Origin: Neobacillus bataviensis
Lineage (GTDB): Bacteria; Bacillota; Bacilli; Bacillales_B; DSM-18226
Reading direction: 5' to 3'
Length of the DNA stretch: 64,000 nt
NCBI RefSeq assembly: GCF_019969725.1
Contig: NZ_JAHXYW010000002.1
Coordinates: 124,001-188,000, forward strand
The translations under genes and the position numbers were made by a program. Each line of letters starts with the position of its first letter. Positions within the stretch are counted from its first letter, which is position 1. This document shows positions 43,046 through 50,989 of this stretch, one piece after another. The notes under the pieces were generated by a model. The model was not told where the DNA came from and made no database searches. It saw nothing but the letters and a program-made list of their open reading frames with translations.

Positions 43046-43267
43046 CATAGGACTAGCTCTACACCGATGCCTTATCCACGGCGAAGATATTTTGAAGTTT
43101 GACTTCCTGCTAAAAACCTTATTGCTAGATTCATATAACTATTCAAGTCAAAAGAACTGTGATAATTTTCTTATTTTTCTTTACTATATCTTTTCATATA
43201 CATCATCAGGGATTTACATAATCCTACTATACTTATAGAGTAATAAATTTTATAAGGGGATGAGAAT

Positions 43268-44368
43268 ATGAAAAAGAAAAAGTTTGTTCTTGCAACGATG
43301 GCCGCCCTTATGGTGTGTACAGGTGCAGGCCAATTATCAGCACAATCAGCCTCGGCTGCTGAGAATAAGTTCTTGTCAGAAGATTTGAAGAGCTTCGGTC
43401 CGAAAGGGTTTGATCTTGAGGCGCACCGTGGTGGAATCGGCCTTACAAGTGAGTCCACAATCGCGTCGTTTTCTCGAGCCCTCGAAGTTGGTGTAAGCAC
43501 ACTTGAGATGGACGTGCAGATCACTAAGGATCACCAAGCCGTTATCACACATGACCGTAAGATTTCGGGCGATAAGTGCCTGGATACAAGCCCAGCATTC
43601 CCTGGTGACACTGAATATCCCTACGTCGGCAAATATATTAAGGACCTCACACTGGCCCAAGTGCGTACACTGGATTGTGGCTCTCTAAAGCTGTCACAAT
43701 TCCCAGGCCAGAACTTGAGCCCCGGCGCAAGGATGCCAATGCTAAGCGAGATTTTTGACCTAGTTAAGCGTTATCACGCGAACAAGGTGTGGATGAACAT
43801 CGAGACGAAGGTAGAGGCCGGCGCACCAGAACAGACTGCTCCACGTGAAGAATTCGTGCAGATTGTTGCCCGAGAGGTTCGCGAAGCCGGAATGATCAAC
43901 CGGGTGTCCATTCAAAGCTTCGACTGGGGATCGCTCATGCGCATGCACGAGGTCGAGCCGCACTTGCCCCTCGTCGCACTGACCAACGGCCCGCAGTTCC
44001 TGCAGCCTGGGCAAGCTGGAGCATCTCCTTGGTTGGGTGGCATTGATATCGACGACTTCGGAGGTGACCTTGTGGCGGCAGCTCACTCTTTTGGTGCAGA
44101 CGCCATCTCACCTGTACATGGTTTCCCACAGAATGGTAAAGTCACCGATGCAGACTATCAGCCATACGTAACGAAGGACATGGTGCAGGAAGCGCACAAG
44201 AATGGTATGAAGGTGATACCGTGGACAATCGACGACGAGCCGACCATGGAAAAACTTATGGATGACGGCGTTGACGGAATCATCACCGACTACCCGGACC
44301 GACTGCGTGCAGTTATGGAGCAGCGAGGACTAGAGCTGCCAAAGAGCTACGCAGCTCCTAAGAAGTAA
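43268..44368 (+). CDS. Secreted glycerophosphodiester phosphodiesterase, probably acquired
   Basis: 366 residues: a signal peptide of about 30 residues (AALMVCTGAGQLSAQSASAA) and a GDPD TIM barrel. FDLEAHRGGIGLTSESTIAS holds the catalytic His-Arg, STLEMDVQITKDHQAVITHD the Glu/Asp and second His, and NIETKVEAG a further Glu. It would release glycerol-3-phosphate from glycerophosphodiesters outside the cell. Base composition differs strongly from the neighbours: 40 of 60 bases in 43921-43980 are G or C. The protein resembles actinobacterial GDPDs (ASPWLGGIDIDDFGGD). RBS AAGGGGATG precedes ATG 43268. Confidence 0.9.
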   Translation: MKKKKFVLATMAALMVCTGAGQLSAQSASAAENKFLSEDLKSFGPKGFDLEAHRGGIGLTSESTIASFSRALEVGVSTLEMDVQITKDHQAVITHDRKISGDKCLDTSPAFPGDTEYPYVGKYIKDLTLAQVRTLDCGSLKLSQFPGQNLSPGARMPMLSEIFDLVKRYHANKVWMNIETKVEAGAPEQTAPREEFVQIVAREVREAGMINRVSIQSFDWGSLMRMHEVEPHLPLVALTNGPQFLQPGQAGASPWLGGIDIDDFGGDLVAAAHSFGADAISPVHGFPQNGKVTDADYQPYVTKDMVQEAHKNGMKVIPWTIDDEPTMEKLMDDGVDGIITDYPDRLRAVMEQRGLELPKSYAAPKK

Positions 44369-44624
44369 GAAACTAGATAAGTGACATTCAAACACAAATA
44401 ATTTAACATTCCTTTGACTGACAAAATTTTTGCCTGCCAACTATGTAATATTCCAGTTGAATATGATCCATGCACTATTTATATATTGATTTTGAAGCCA
44501 AAAGGACAGGTGGAAAAACTACTATTTTCTTTGAAATTTCAAATTGATTCAACCAAATTTTCGAGGAAGACGACTATATATCTTTTATCTTTGTAGTAGT
44601 CTCTGTAGTAATCTCTGGTATTGT

Positions 44625-44722
44625 CTGGTCAAATTGACCACATGTTAGCTAGCCAGATTGACCAGTACAATTGGCCAGATTGACCGGTACAGTTGGTCAG
44701 AATGCCAAGCAAAGTTGGTTAG
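44625..44722. repeat. Short tandem repeat with about 23-bp units
   Basis: Units such as CCAGATTGACCAGTACAATT and CCAGATTGACCGGTACAGTT follow one another, with more diverged units on both sides. The unit contains the palindromic GGTCAATTTGACC-like core. No gene spans it. The rest of the gap 44369-44858 shows nothing. Confidence 0.65.
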
Positions 44723-44858
44723 TTTGAATTAATAAAAATATGTTGTTAATACAGTTTTTTATCGATTCTATACCTTTTTGTTCACGAAATTGTTAAAAAA
44801 TATTTAGTAATATTTTGTGAAATACAAACTAGAAAAAGAAAAATAGTTGGGAAAGTGT

Positions 44859-44896
44859 AAAAAATGCCCTGAATTCAAAAGTTCCGGGCATTTTTT
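44859..44896. terminator. Hairpin terminator
   Basis: AAAAAATGCCC (44859-44869) pairs with GGGCATTTTTT (44886-44896). It is far from the GDPD stop (about 490 bases). Confidence 0.8.
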
Positions 44897-44946
44897 GCTT
44901 TGACGTTTTTGATGAGTGTTAATAACACTAATATTAATGTATTATT

Positions 44947-44994
44947 AAATTAGCTGGCGAACGGTGACAGACACTGCTCGCCAGCTAATTTTTA
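44947..44994 (+). terminator. Long hairpin terminator containing repeat D
   Basis: AAATTAGCTGGCGA (44947-44960) pairs with TCGCCAGCTAATTT (44978-44991), followed by T residues. The inner 29 bp (44955-44983) is a palindromic repeat whose inverse copy lies at 52232-52260. Confidence 0.75.
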
Positions 44995-45621
44995 TTGATA
45001 ACCTTTGTTCCGCATATTAAATCATGCAATCCCCTTTTTGGAAACTCAACATTTCTCGAGGAATCGAAACAAGAAGATAGATACCATAGTACCATGAGAA
45101 GAGAAATGACCAAGCTCAATTCAGACATTACTTCACTTACCTTTTATCCTCAGTTATCTTCAGCAGATCCAAAGGTACAACAGCTTTTGAATATTAAATC
45201 TTTCACCTTAAAAAGCACACGGTTCAATTTAGGCTTGCAGGTAAATGATGTTACTCAAAAAGGTGGAAAATTGGTAATAGATTATCAACTTACAGGGCTT
45301 CCGAAGAACCTGAGTAAAGGTAAACTTGAAACAATTAATCATAATTTGGAATACCTTTTCTGGTTGGTTGATAAGGAATATTTAACCAAGATTGACCCAG
45401 AAAATCCATGGCCTCCTAAAAACCACGGTATTCCCTTTAATAAAGTAAAAATGATTGATAAGGCATCAGCACACTTCCAATCTACTTTTGACTTATACGG
45501 AGAAGAAAGGATTGAGAATTTTAAGCTGGAAAATACAATGTTGCTATTTGATTTTTCAAGCTTTGTTCCAACTAAGGAATTAAAACCATTTACTGTTGAA
45601 CTTCCAGTCGAGAATGAATAA
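44995..45621 (+). pseudogene. 5'-truncated gene, possible C-terminal domain of a DUF4179/DUF5643-type protein
   Basis: The frame is open for 208 codons but begins immediately after a terminator and has no good start. The best candidate is ATG 45106 after [28 protein letters not shown], then [20 protein letters not shown] and [12 protein letters not shown], suggest a beta-sandwich like the C-terminal domain of Bacillus membrane anti-sigma-type proteins, but the match is only an impression. No membrane segment is left. Confidence 0.4.
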
Positions 45622-45674
45622 ACCCGCCAGCATCTCGTGTGTTGTCAATTACAGTCCACACACGTTGAGTGCGT
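45620..45674. repeat. About 55-bp dispersed repeat (family E), copy 1
   Basis: It shares TAAACCCRCCA, CAATTAC and CCACACAYGTTGARTGCGT with 52152-52207. It begins at the stop codon of the truncated gene. Confidence 0.6.
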
Positions 45675-45695
45675 CTCGGCTATGATTTTAAAAGA

Positions 45696-45731
45696 AGAAG
45701 CAGGAACAACGAAAGGGGGTTTCCTGCTTCT
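45696..45731. terminator. Hairpin terminator
   Basis: AGAAGCAGGAA (45696-45706) pairs with TTCCTGCTTCT (45721-45731). The rest of the gap to 46057 is AT-rich without recognisable features. Confidence 0.65.
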
Positions 45732-46057
45732 ATTCAATTTTGGGACCACAAACTAGGAGTTACTCCCTAAATGGAGAAACTCCTTTTTCCCATTTAGTTT
45801 TATTTTAGAATTTATACTTCAATTTTTCTTTTTCAAAACTACTACTTTCATTTCTCTCAAATCAATACCATTCGAAGCACTTACTTGTGTTTACTTCTAA
45901 GTTTTACTTAGTTAGAGTGTTCCCCTAATAAATAATAAATATAGTCTAACTTATTCTAATCTTCGAAAAGCAATAGTTTTTTGTTTTAATTTATTAATTT
46001 TAAATTTTTAAATTATTCTAAAATTAATATTGTAAATTGGTAAAATAGCACATATAA

Positions 46058-46110
46058 TCAAAAATGAGCATAAACAATCAAATTCATTCAAAAGTGAGCT
46101 AAAACGGTCA
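46058..46110. promoter_or_regulatory. Two 23-bp direct repeats, candidate DeoR-type operator
   Basis: 46058-46080 and 46088-46110 agree at 18 of 23 positions (TCAAAA-TGAGC--AAAC--TCA), a 30-bp period, just upstream of the DeoR gene. DeoR-family proteins bind direct repeats of this kind; autoregulation is inferred. Confidence 0.5.
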
Positions 46111-46148
46111 AGATTTGCATTTCAAATGAAATGGAGGGAAACGATTCT

Positions 46149-46910
46149 GTGTACGGTATAGAAAGAAAGTCGGCCATATTAGAGTTACTAAACAAGAATT
46201 CTAGAGTAGATGTACAAGAATTAAGTCAACACTTCGACTTGTCCGAATCAACAATACGTAGGGACTTAAAGGAACTAGAGGAAGCACAATTGTTAAAAAG
46301 AACGCATGGTGGGGCTGTCTGGTTCAAAAGTGTGACCTTCGAACCAACTTACATTGAGAAAGAAGTGCAGTTTCAAAAAGAGAAAAGGGCTATTGCAAAG
46401 GAAGCGGCTAAACTTATTGAGAACGGGGAAAGTATCTTGCTCGATTCGGGTACGACAACTTATTATCTTGCTCAAGAACTAAGAAACTTTTCGAGCTTAC
46501 AGGTGGTTACCAATTCAATATTATGTGCCAACGAATTAAAGGATATATCTGGAATTGAAGTCTTATTATGTGGTGGTTCTCTGCGTTCAGAAACACTAGC
46601 GTTGGTAGGTCCTTTGGCTGAATCCAGCTTTAATCAAATTTGTGTAGACAAATCGTTTATTGCTACGAATGGCGTTGATGTAGAAAATGGCTTAACCACC
46701 CCAAATTTAATTGAGGCATCAACAAAAAAGAAGATGATTGATTGTGCGGAAAAGGTTATTCTCATTACCGATCATACCAAAATAGGTCAAGTAAGCTTTG
46801 CGAAGTTTGCGGATATTCATGAGATAAATTATTTAATAACCGATAGTGCTGCACAAAAGACCGTACTTAACCGCATTGAGGAATCAGGAATTTCTGTTCG
46901 CGTAGTCTGA
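46149..46910 (+). CDS. DeoR-family transcriptional regulator
   Basis: About 253 residues: an N-terminal winged HTH (VDVQELSQHFDLSESTIRRD, LKELEEAQLLKRTHGGAVW) and a C-terminal sugar-phosphate sensor with the ribose-phosphate-isomerase-like fold (DSGTTTYYLAQELRNF; SFIATNGVD; DHTKIGQVSFAK). The frame extends to ATG 46131, but GGAGGG at 46133-46138 lies 10 bases before GTG 46149. It precedes a CUT2 importer and a PfkB kinase and probably represses them until a phosphorylated sugar binds. Confidence 0.9.
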   Translation: MYGIERKSAILELLNKNSRVDVQELSQHFDLSESTIRRDLKELEEAQLLKRTHGGAVWFKSVTFEPTYIEKEVQFQKEKRAIAKEAAKLIENGESILLDSGTTTYYLAQELRNFSSLQVVTNSILCANELKDISGIEVLLCGGSLRSETLALVGPLAESSFNQICVDKSFIATNGVDVENGLTTPNLIEASTKKKMIDCAEKVILITDHTKIGQVSFAKFADIHEINYLITDSAAQKTVLNRIEESGISVRVV

Positions 46911-46971
46911 CTTTTCCCCCATAGGTAAGGATCTAATATAAAGATAAAAGCAAAAAACGAAGGCGTTTAAA

Positions 46972-46985
46972 TGAAAACGTTTTAA
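46972..46985 (+). promoter_or_regulatory. cre-like site upstream of the sugar importer
   Basis: TGAAAACGTTTTAA matches the cre consensus at 13 of 14 positions. It lies in the leader between the DeoR gene and the binding-protein gene, so CcpA repression is likely. Confidence 0.6.
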
Positions 46986-47020
46986 AAAGTATCCACATCA
47001 TTTTTAGGAGGTGATGCTTA

Positions 47021-47065
47021 TTGAGTTGTGAAAATAATAGAAGAGATTCTAATCGTTTTAATTAA
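47021..47065 (+). CDS. Possible 14-codon leader peptide
   Basis: TTG 47021 follows a very strong AGGAGGTGATG (47007-47017) and opens MSCENNRRDSNRFN before a stop. It lies in the leader of the sugar ABC operon. It may be a leader peptide or a leftover translation start. Confidence 0.35.
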   Translation: MSCENNRRDSNRFN

Positions 47066-47086
47066 CTTGTTCTTTGAGGGAGAAAA

Positions 47087-47290
47087 ATGAAAGAATCACA
47101 CAAAAAAAGGTTACGATTCAGGGCAACCACGACCAAATGGAAAAAAGCCCAAAATCATAACCCTGCTTGAGTATATCTAAAATTAATACTAATTTTAGCA
47201 CTCATTTTTATACTACGGTATTACAGATTTTTTTACAAGGATAGTGTTTTGCTAGAAGTATCTATTACTTTACAAAACTATATTTAGGAG
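47087..47290 (+). pseudogene. Small membrane-protein frame interrupted by one in-frame TGA
   Basis: ATG 47087, after GAGGGAG, encodes MKESHKKRLRFRATTTKWKK and AQNHNPA, then TGA (47168-47170). The same frame continues for 39 codons (VYLKLILILALIFILRYYRF, a membrane helix) to TAG at 47288-47290. The downstream half has no start codon of its own. Together they would form a basic N-tail plus single-span membrane protein. A nonsense mutation or UGA readthrough would both explain it. The final stop abuts the AGGAGG of the binding-protein gene. Confidence 0.45.
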
Positions 47291-47302
47291 GAATTACAAA
47301 CC

Positions 47303-48271
47303 ATGAAAAACTTTAAAATTTTTAACATAGTATTATTAATTTTAACTTTATGCTTTTTAGGTGCCTGCAGCAATAATGAAAGCGCTTCTAATACAGGTAA
47401 AACAAATGACAAGTCTAAAACTGAAAAAAAGCTAAAGATTGGTTTAACAGTTCCAAATTTAAGTAATCCATTCTTTGTAGCGATGTCTAAAGGGGCTAAA
47501 GAAGTTGCTTCTAAGTATAATGCTGAAGTAACGACTGTAAGTGCGGATCAAGATCTTGCTAAACAAACTGCACAAATTGAAGACTTTATTACAAAAAAAG
47601 TTGATTTAATATTATTAAGCCCATTTGATTCTGCTGGTATTGCCGGTGCAGTTAGTGAAGCAAAAGCAGCAGGTATTCCGGTTGTTGCTCTTGATGGATA
47701 TGCAGAAGGTGGCATTGACTCAGTGGTTATGTCTGATAATGTTCAAGCAGGTAAATTAGCTGCGGAGTACCTGGTAAAACAACTTAATGGAAAAGGTAAT
47801 ATTGTCATTATTGATGGACCTCCTGTTTCAGCAGTGACAGACCGAATTAAAGGTTTTAACGAAGTAATTAAAAAATATCCAGATATCAAGGTTGTTGCTA
47901 AACAAAATGGTGAGGGTAATCGTGAAAAGGCTCTTACCGTAATGGAAGGTACACTAACAGCAAACAAAAAAATCGATGCAGTATTTACAATAAATGATGA
48001 AGAGGCTGTTGGAGTACAAATTGCTCAAAAACAAGCTAGTAGACAAAATGAATTCTTTGTCGTAAGTGTTGACGGTGCGCCTTCTGCAGTTGATGCGCTG
48101 AAAAAAGGCGGAAGCTTTGCTGGTACTTCAGCACAATTCCCGAATCAAATGGTTATTGATGGCGTTGCCTTAGCATTAAAAATCATTGATGGAAAGAAAG
48201 TTGATTCAAAAGTTCTTATTCCAACTAAATTTATCACTAAGGATAATGTTGATTCATATAGTGGCTGGTAA
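47303..48271 (+). CDS. Sugar ABC transporter substrate-binding lipoprotein (CUT2, RbsB type)
   Basis: 322 residues. The lipoprotein signal ends at LCFLGAC (lipobox Cys at about residue 22). The type I periplasmic-binding fold follows: KIGLTVPNLSNPFFVAMSKG, SPFDSAGIAG, DGPPVSAVTDRIKGF and AVFTINDEEAVGVQIA. It captures a monosaccharide (ribose, fructose or similar) outside the membrane. RBS TTAGGAGGAA precedes ATG 47303. First gene of a binding protein-ATPase-permease-kinase operon. Confidence 0.93.
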   Translation: MKNFKIFNIVLLILTLCFLGACSNNESASNTGKTNDKSKTEKKLKIGLTVPNLSNPFFVAMSKGAKEVASKYNAEVTTVSADQDLAKQTAQIEDFITKKVDLILLSPFDSAGIAGAVSEAKAAGIPVVALDGYAEGGIDSVVMSDNVQAGKLAAEYLVKQLNGKGNIVIIDGPPVSAVTDRIKGFNEVIKKYPDIKVVAKQNGEGNREKALTVMEGTLTANKKIDAVFTINDEEAVGVQIAQKQASRQNEFFVVSVDGAPSAVDALKKGGSFAGTSAQFPNQMVIDGVALALKIIDGKKVDSKVLIPTKFITKDNVDSYSGW

Positions 48272-48302
48272 TTAATTTTCCCTCTAGTGAAGGTAAGATA
48301 TG

Positions 48303-48320
48303 GTGCTCTATCAGGAGCAC
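48303..48320 (+). terminator. Intra-operon hairpin after the binding-protein gene
   Basis: GTGCTC (48303-48308) pairs with GAGCAC (48315-48320); no U-tail follows. It may stabilise the binding-protein mRNA or attenuate transcription of downstream genes. Confidence 0.55.
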
Positions 48321-48375
48321 TATATTTATATCCTATTAAAATATGACTTAAAAAGAGACTAAGGGAGTGGCACTA

Positions 48376-49935
48376 ATGTCGGTTTTTCAGGTTCAAGAAC
48401 ATATAAATTGCCGTCTACCAGAGAGTCAGTTACCCATCCTTAGGATGAAGGCGGTTACGAAGAAGTTTTCCGGTGTCAAGGTGTTGCAAAACGTTAATAT
48501 TGAACTCTATAAAGGGGAAGTTCATGCCTTGATGGGGGAGAATGGCGCAGGAAAATCTACTTTAATGAAGATTATGGCTGGAGTGTATCAGCCTGATGGA
48601 GGAACGATTGAATATAAAAATCAAAAAGTACATTGGAATAATCCAATGGAGGCAAGAAATAAAGGGATCAGTGTTATTCACCAAGAAATAAGCCTTTCAC
48701 CAAATTTGTCCATTGGTGAGAATATTATGATGGGGGCATCATTTAAGAAAAATAGGCTGGGCTTAATAAAATGGAATGATATTTATGAAAATGCTGCCCG
48801 AGTTTTAAAATCAATAGGATCTTCCTTGGATCCTCGTGCGGATGTTTCTACCTTAAGTGTGGCCCAACAACAAATGGTAGAAATTGCTCGAGCTCTATCA
48901 ATTAACTCTGAGATTTTAATAATGGATGAACCGACGGCATCTCTGACAGATAAAGAAATAGACAAGCTTTTTGGCATCATTGAAGAATTAAGAAGAAAAG
49001 GCGTAGCTATTGTTTATATCTCTCATCGAATGGATGAGATTTTTAAAATTTCAAATCGCTTTACAGTTCTTAGAGATGGTCATTGGGTTACAAGTGGCCC
49101 AATTGCGGATACAAATCCTGAGAATCTAGTAAAACTTATGGTAGGAAGAGAGTTAAATGAGCTATTTGTAAGAGAAAGAATCGAAAGAATTGTTAGGGCT
49201 GAACAAAAACCAGTCCTTGAGTTAAAAAATGTCTCTGATAAGAAGTTTGTAAAGGGGATATCGCTGAAAATCTACCCTGGAGAAATAGTGGGATTAGCAG
49301 GCCTTGTCGGTGCAGGACGGACTGAGCTGGTAAGAACAATCTTTGGACTATCCGAACTGTCAGAGGGTCAAATAATTGTGGATGGCCAGCAGGTTCATAT
49401 AAAAAGTCCTATTGACGCAATAAAGCTTGGCATTGCTCATGTTCCTGAAAGCAGGAAGGAACAGGGGTTATTACCGAATTTATCCGTAAAAGAAAATATA
49501 CTAATGGCACAATTGCCAACCTATCGAAAATTTAAACTATTGCAGAATAAGCAAATGAATCGTGATGCAGATCGATACATTAAAGAACTTGGAGTAAGAA
49601 CGGCATCAAAGGAACAAAATGTTATGGGCCTTAGCGGAGGAAATCAACAAAAGGTTGTTATTGCTAAATGGTTATCAATTGGTCCTAAAATACTGCTGCT
49701 TGACGAACCGACCCGTGGTGTAGACATAGGTGCAAAGACTGAGATTCATAAAATCATAAGTAAATTAGCAGAACAAGGGCTTGCTGTATTGATGATTTCT
49801 TCTGAATTACCAGAAATATTAGGAGTTAGTGATCGGATTTTAGTGATTCATGAGGGTAAACTGAGAGCTGAACTATCTCGTGATGAAGCAACACAAGAAA
49901 AAATTATGTACTATGCTACAGGGGAGGTTAAATAA
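48376..49935 (+). CDS. Sugar ABC transporter ATP-binding protein (CUT2, RbsA type)
   Basis: About 519 residues with two ABC domains. The first has Walker A GENGAGKST and LDP..-type signature VAQQQMVEIARAL followed by LIMDEPTASLT. The second has GLVGAGRTELVR, the degenerate P-loop usual in this class, and LSGGNQQKVVIAKWL with LLLDEPTRGVDIGAKTEI. The longer frame opens at GTG 48367; AAGGGAG at 48360 fits ATG 48376 better. It powers sugar import with the adjacent permease, whose ATG overlaps this stop. Confidence 0.93.
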   Translation: MSVFQVQEHINCRLPESQLPILRMKAVTKKFSGVKVLQNVNIELYKGEVHALMGENGAGKSTLMKIMAGVYQPDGGTIEYKNQKVHWNNPMEARNKGISVIHQEISLSPNLSIGENIMMGASFKKNRLGLIKWNDIYENAARVLKSIGSSLDPRADVSTLSVAQQQMVEIARALSINSEILIMDEPTASLTDKEIDKLFGIIEELRRKGVAIVYISHRMDEIFKISNRFTVLRDGHWVTSGPIADTNPENLVKLMVGRELNELFVRERIERIVRAEQKPVLELKNVSDKKFVKGISLKIYPGEIVGLAGLVGAGRTELVRTIFGLSELSEGQIIVDGQQVHIKSPIDAIKLGIAHVPESRKEQGLLPNLSVKENILMAQLPTYRKFKLLQNKQMNRDADRYIKELGVRTASKEQNVMGLSGGNQQKVVIAKWLSIGPKILLLDEPTRGVDIGAKTEIHKIISKLAEQGLAVLMISSELPEILGVSDRILVIHEGKLRAELSRDEATQEKIMYYATGEVK

Positions 49936-50912
49936 TGAATACAAACTTACAAATGTCAAGTCCATCCGTAGTTTCATTCAAGGAACGGTCTAAACAGATT
50001 TTTAATCAGCTGGGCATGGTAATAATTCTTGCCTTATTAATCATAGTTATGATTATTTTTGCACCGAATTTCACAGACTCAAGTAATATCTTAAACGTAC
50101 TAAAGCAGAGTTCAATTACTGCCATTCTGGCAGCTGGGATGACTGTAGTTATATTAACAGGAGGAATTGATTTATCGGTAGGCTCAACCCTTGCATTGAG
50201 CGGTGTTATATCTGTATTACTATCAAATGCCGGAGCTCCCCCAGTTATCGCTATGTTAGTAGGAGTTGCTGTAGGATATGTTGCTGGGGCTATTAATGGA
50301 TTTTTAACAGCTGTAACTAAGTTGCCTGCCTTTATCGTGACGCTTGGAAGTATGACCTACCTGAGGGGGTTGGCTTATGTTATAACCGGCGGATATCCTG
50401 TAGTTTTGGCATCAAAGCAGTTCAAGTTCATTGGAGCAGGTGAAATTCTGGGGATTCCTACTCCTATTTATGTGATGGCAATTGTTTATATCATCATGTT
50501 AATCGTTTTAAAGTATACGATGTTCGGGCGACATGTTTATGCTATTGGCGGTAATGAAGAAGCAGCACATCTTACAGGGATTAAAGTTAATCGCACCCTG
50601 ATTAATGTATATTCCATCAGTGGCTTATTCGCCGGTGTTAGTGGCGTTGTGATGGCAGGACGTTTGTTCTCAGGGCAGCCCATGGTAGGAATAGCATTTG
50701 AGCTAGATGCGATAGCAGCTGTCGTACTAGGTGGTACTAGTTTTGTAGGGGGACGTGGCCGTATACAAGGAACTATCACTGGGGTTTTGATTGTGGCTGT
50801 GTTAACGAATGGAATGACTTTGCTTAATGTGGATTATTACTGGCAACAAGTTGTAAAAGGGATCGTTATTGTTATTGCCGTGCTTCTTGATAGATTACGA
50901 AGCAAAACTTAA
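49935..50912 (+). CDS. Sugar ABC transporter permease (CUT2, RbsC type)
   Basis: 325 residues with 8-10 membrane helices. MTVVILTGGIDLSVGSTLAL and the loop GRHVYAIGGNEEAAHLTGIK, which contacts the ATPase, are family signatures, as is AVVLGGTSFVGGRGRIQGT. It forms the membrane channel of the importer. Its ATG shares bases with the preceding TAA, so the two are translationally coupled. Confidence 0.93.
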   Translation: MNTNLQMSSPSVVSFKERSKQIFNQLGMVIILALLIIVMIIFAPNFTDSSNILNVLKQSSITAILAAGMTVVILTGGIDLSVGSTLALSGVISVLLSNAGAPPVIAMLVGVAVGYVAGAINGFLTAVTKLPAFIVTLGSMTYLRGLAYVITGGYPVVLASKQFKFIGAGEILGIPTPIYVMAIVYIIMLIVLKYTMFGRHVYAIGGNEEAAHLTGIKVNRTLINVYSISGLFAGVSGVVMAGRLFSGQPMVGIAFELDAIAAVVLGGTSFVGGRGRIQGTITGVLIVAVLTNGMTLLNVDYYWQQVVKGIVIVIAVLLDRLRSKT

Positions 50913-50933
50913 ATTAGTTCCATTTCAAATAAA

Positions 50934-50959
50934 AAGCCAGAAGAGTATTCTGCTGGCTT
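50934..50959 (+). terminator. Intra-operon hairpin before the kinase gene
   Basis: AAGCCAG (50934-50940) pairs with CTGGCTT (50953-50959) without a U-tail, so probably a processing or attenuation signal. Confidence 0.5.
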
Positions 50960-50989
50960 AATAAATTCCAGAATTTAGGAGAGGTTCAA

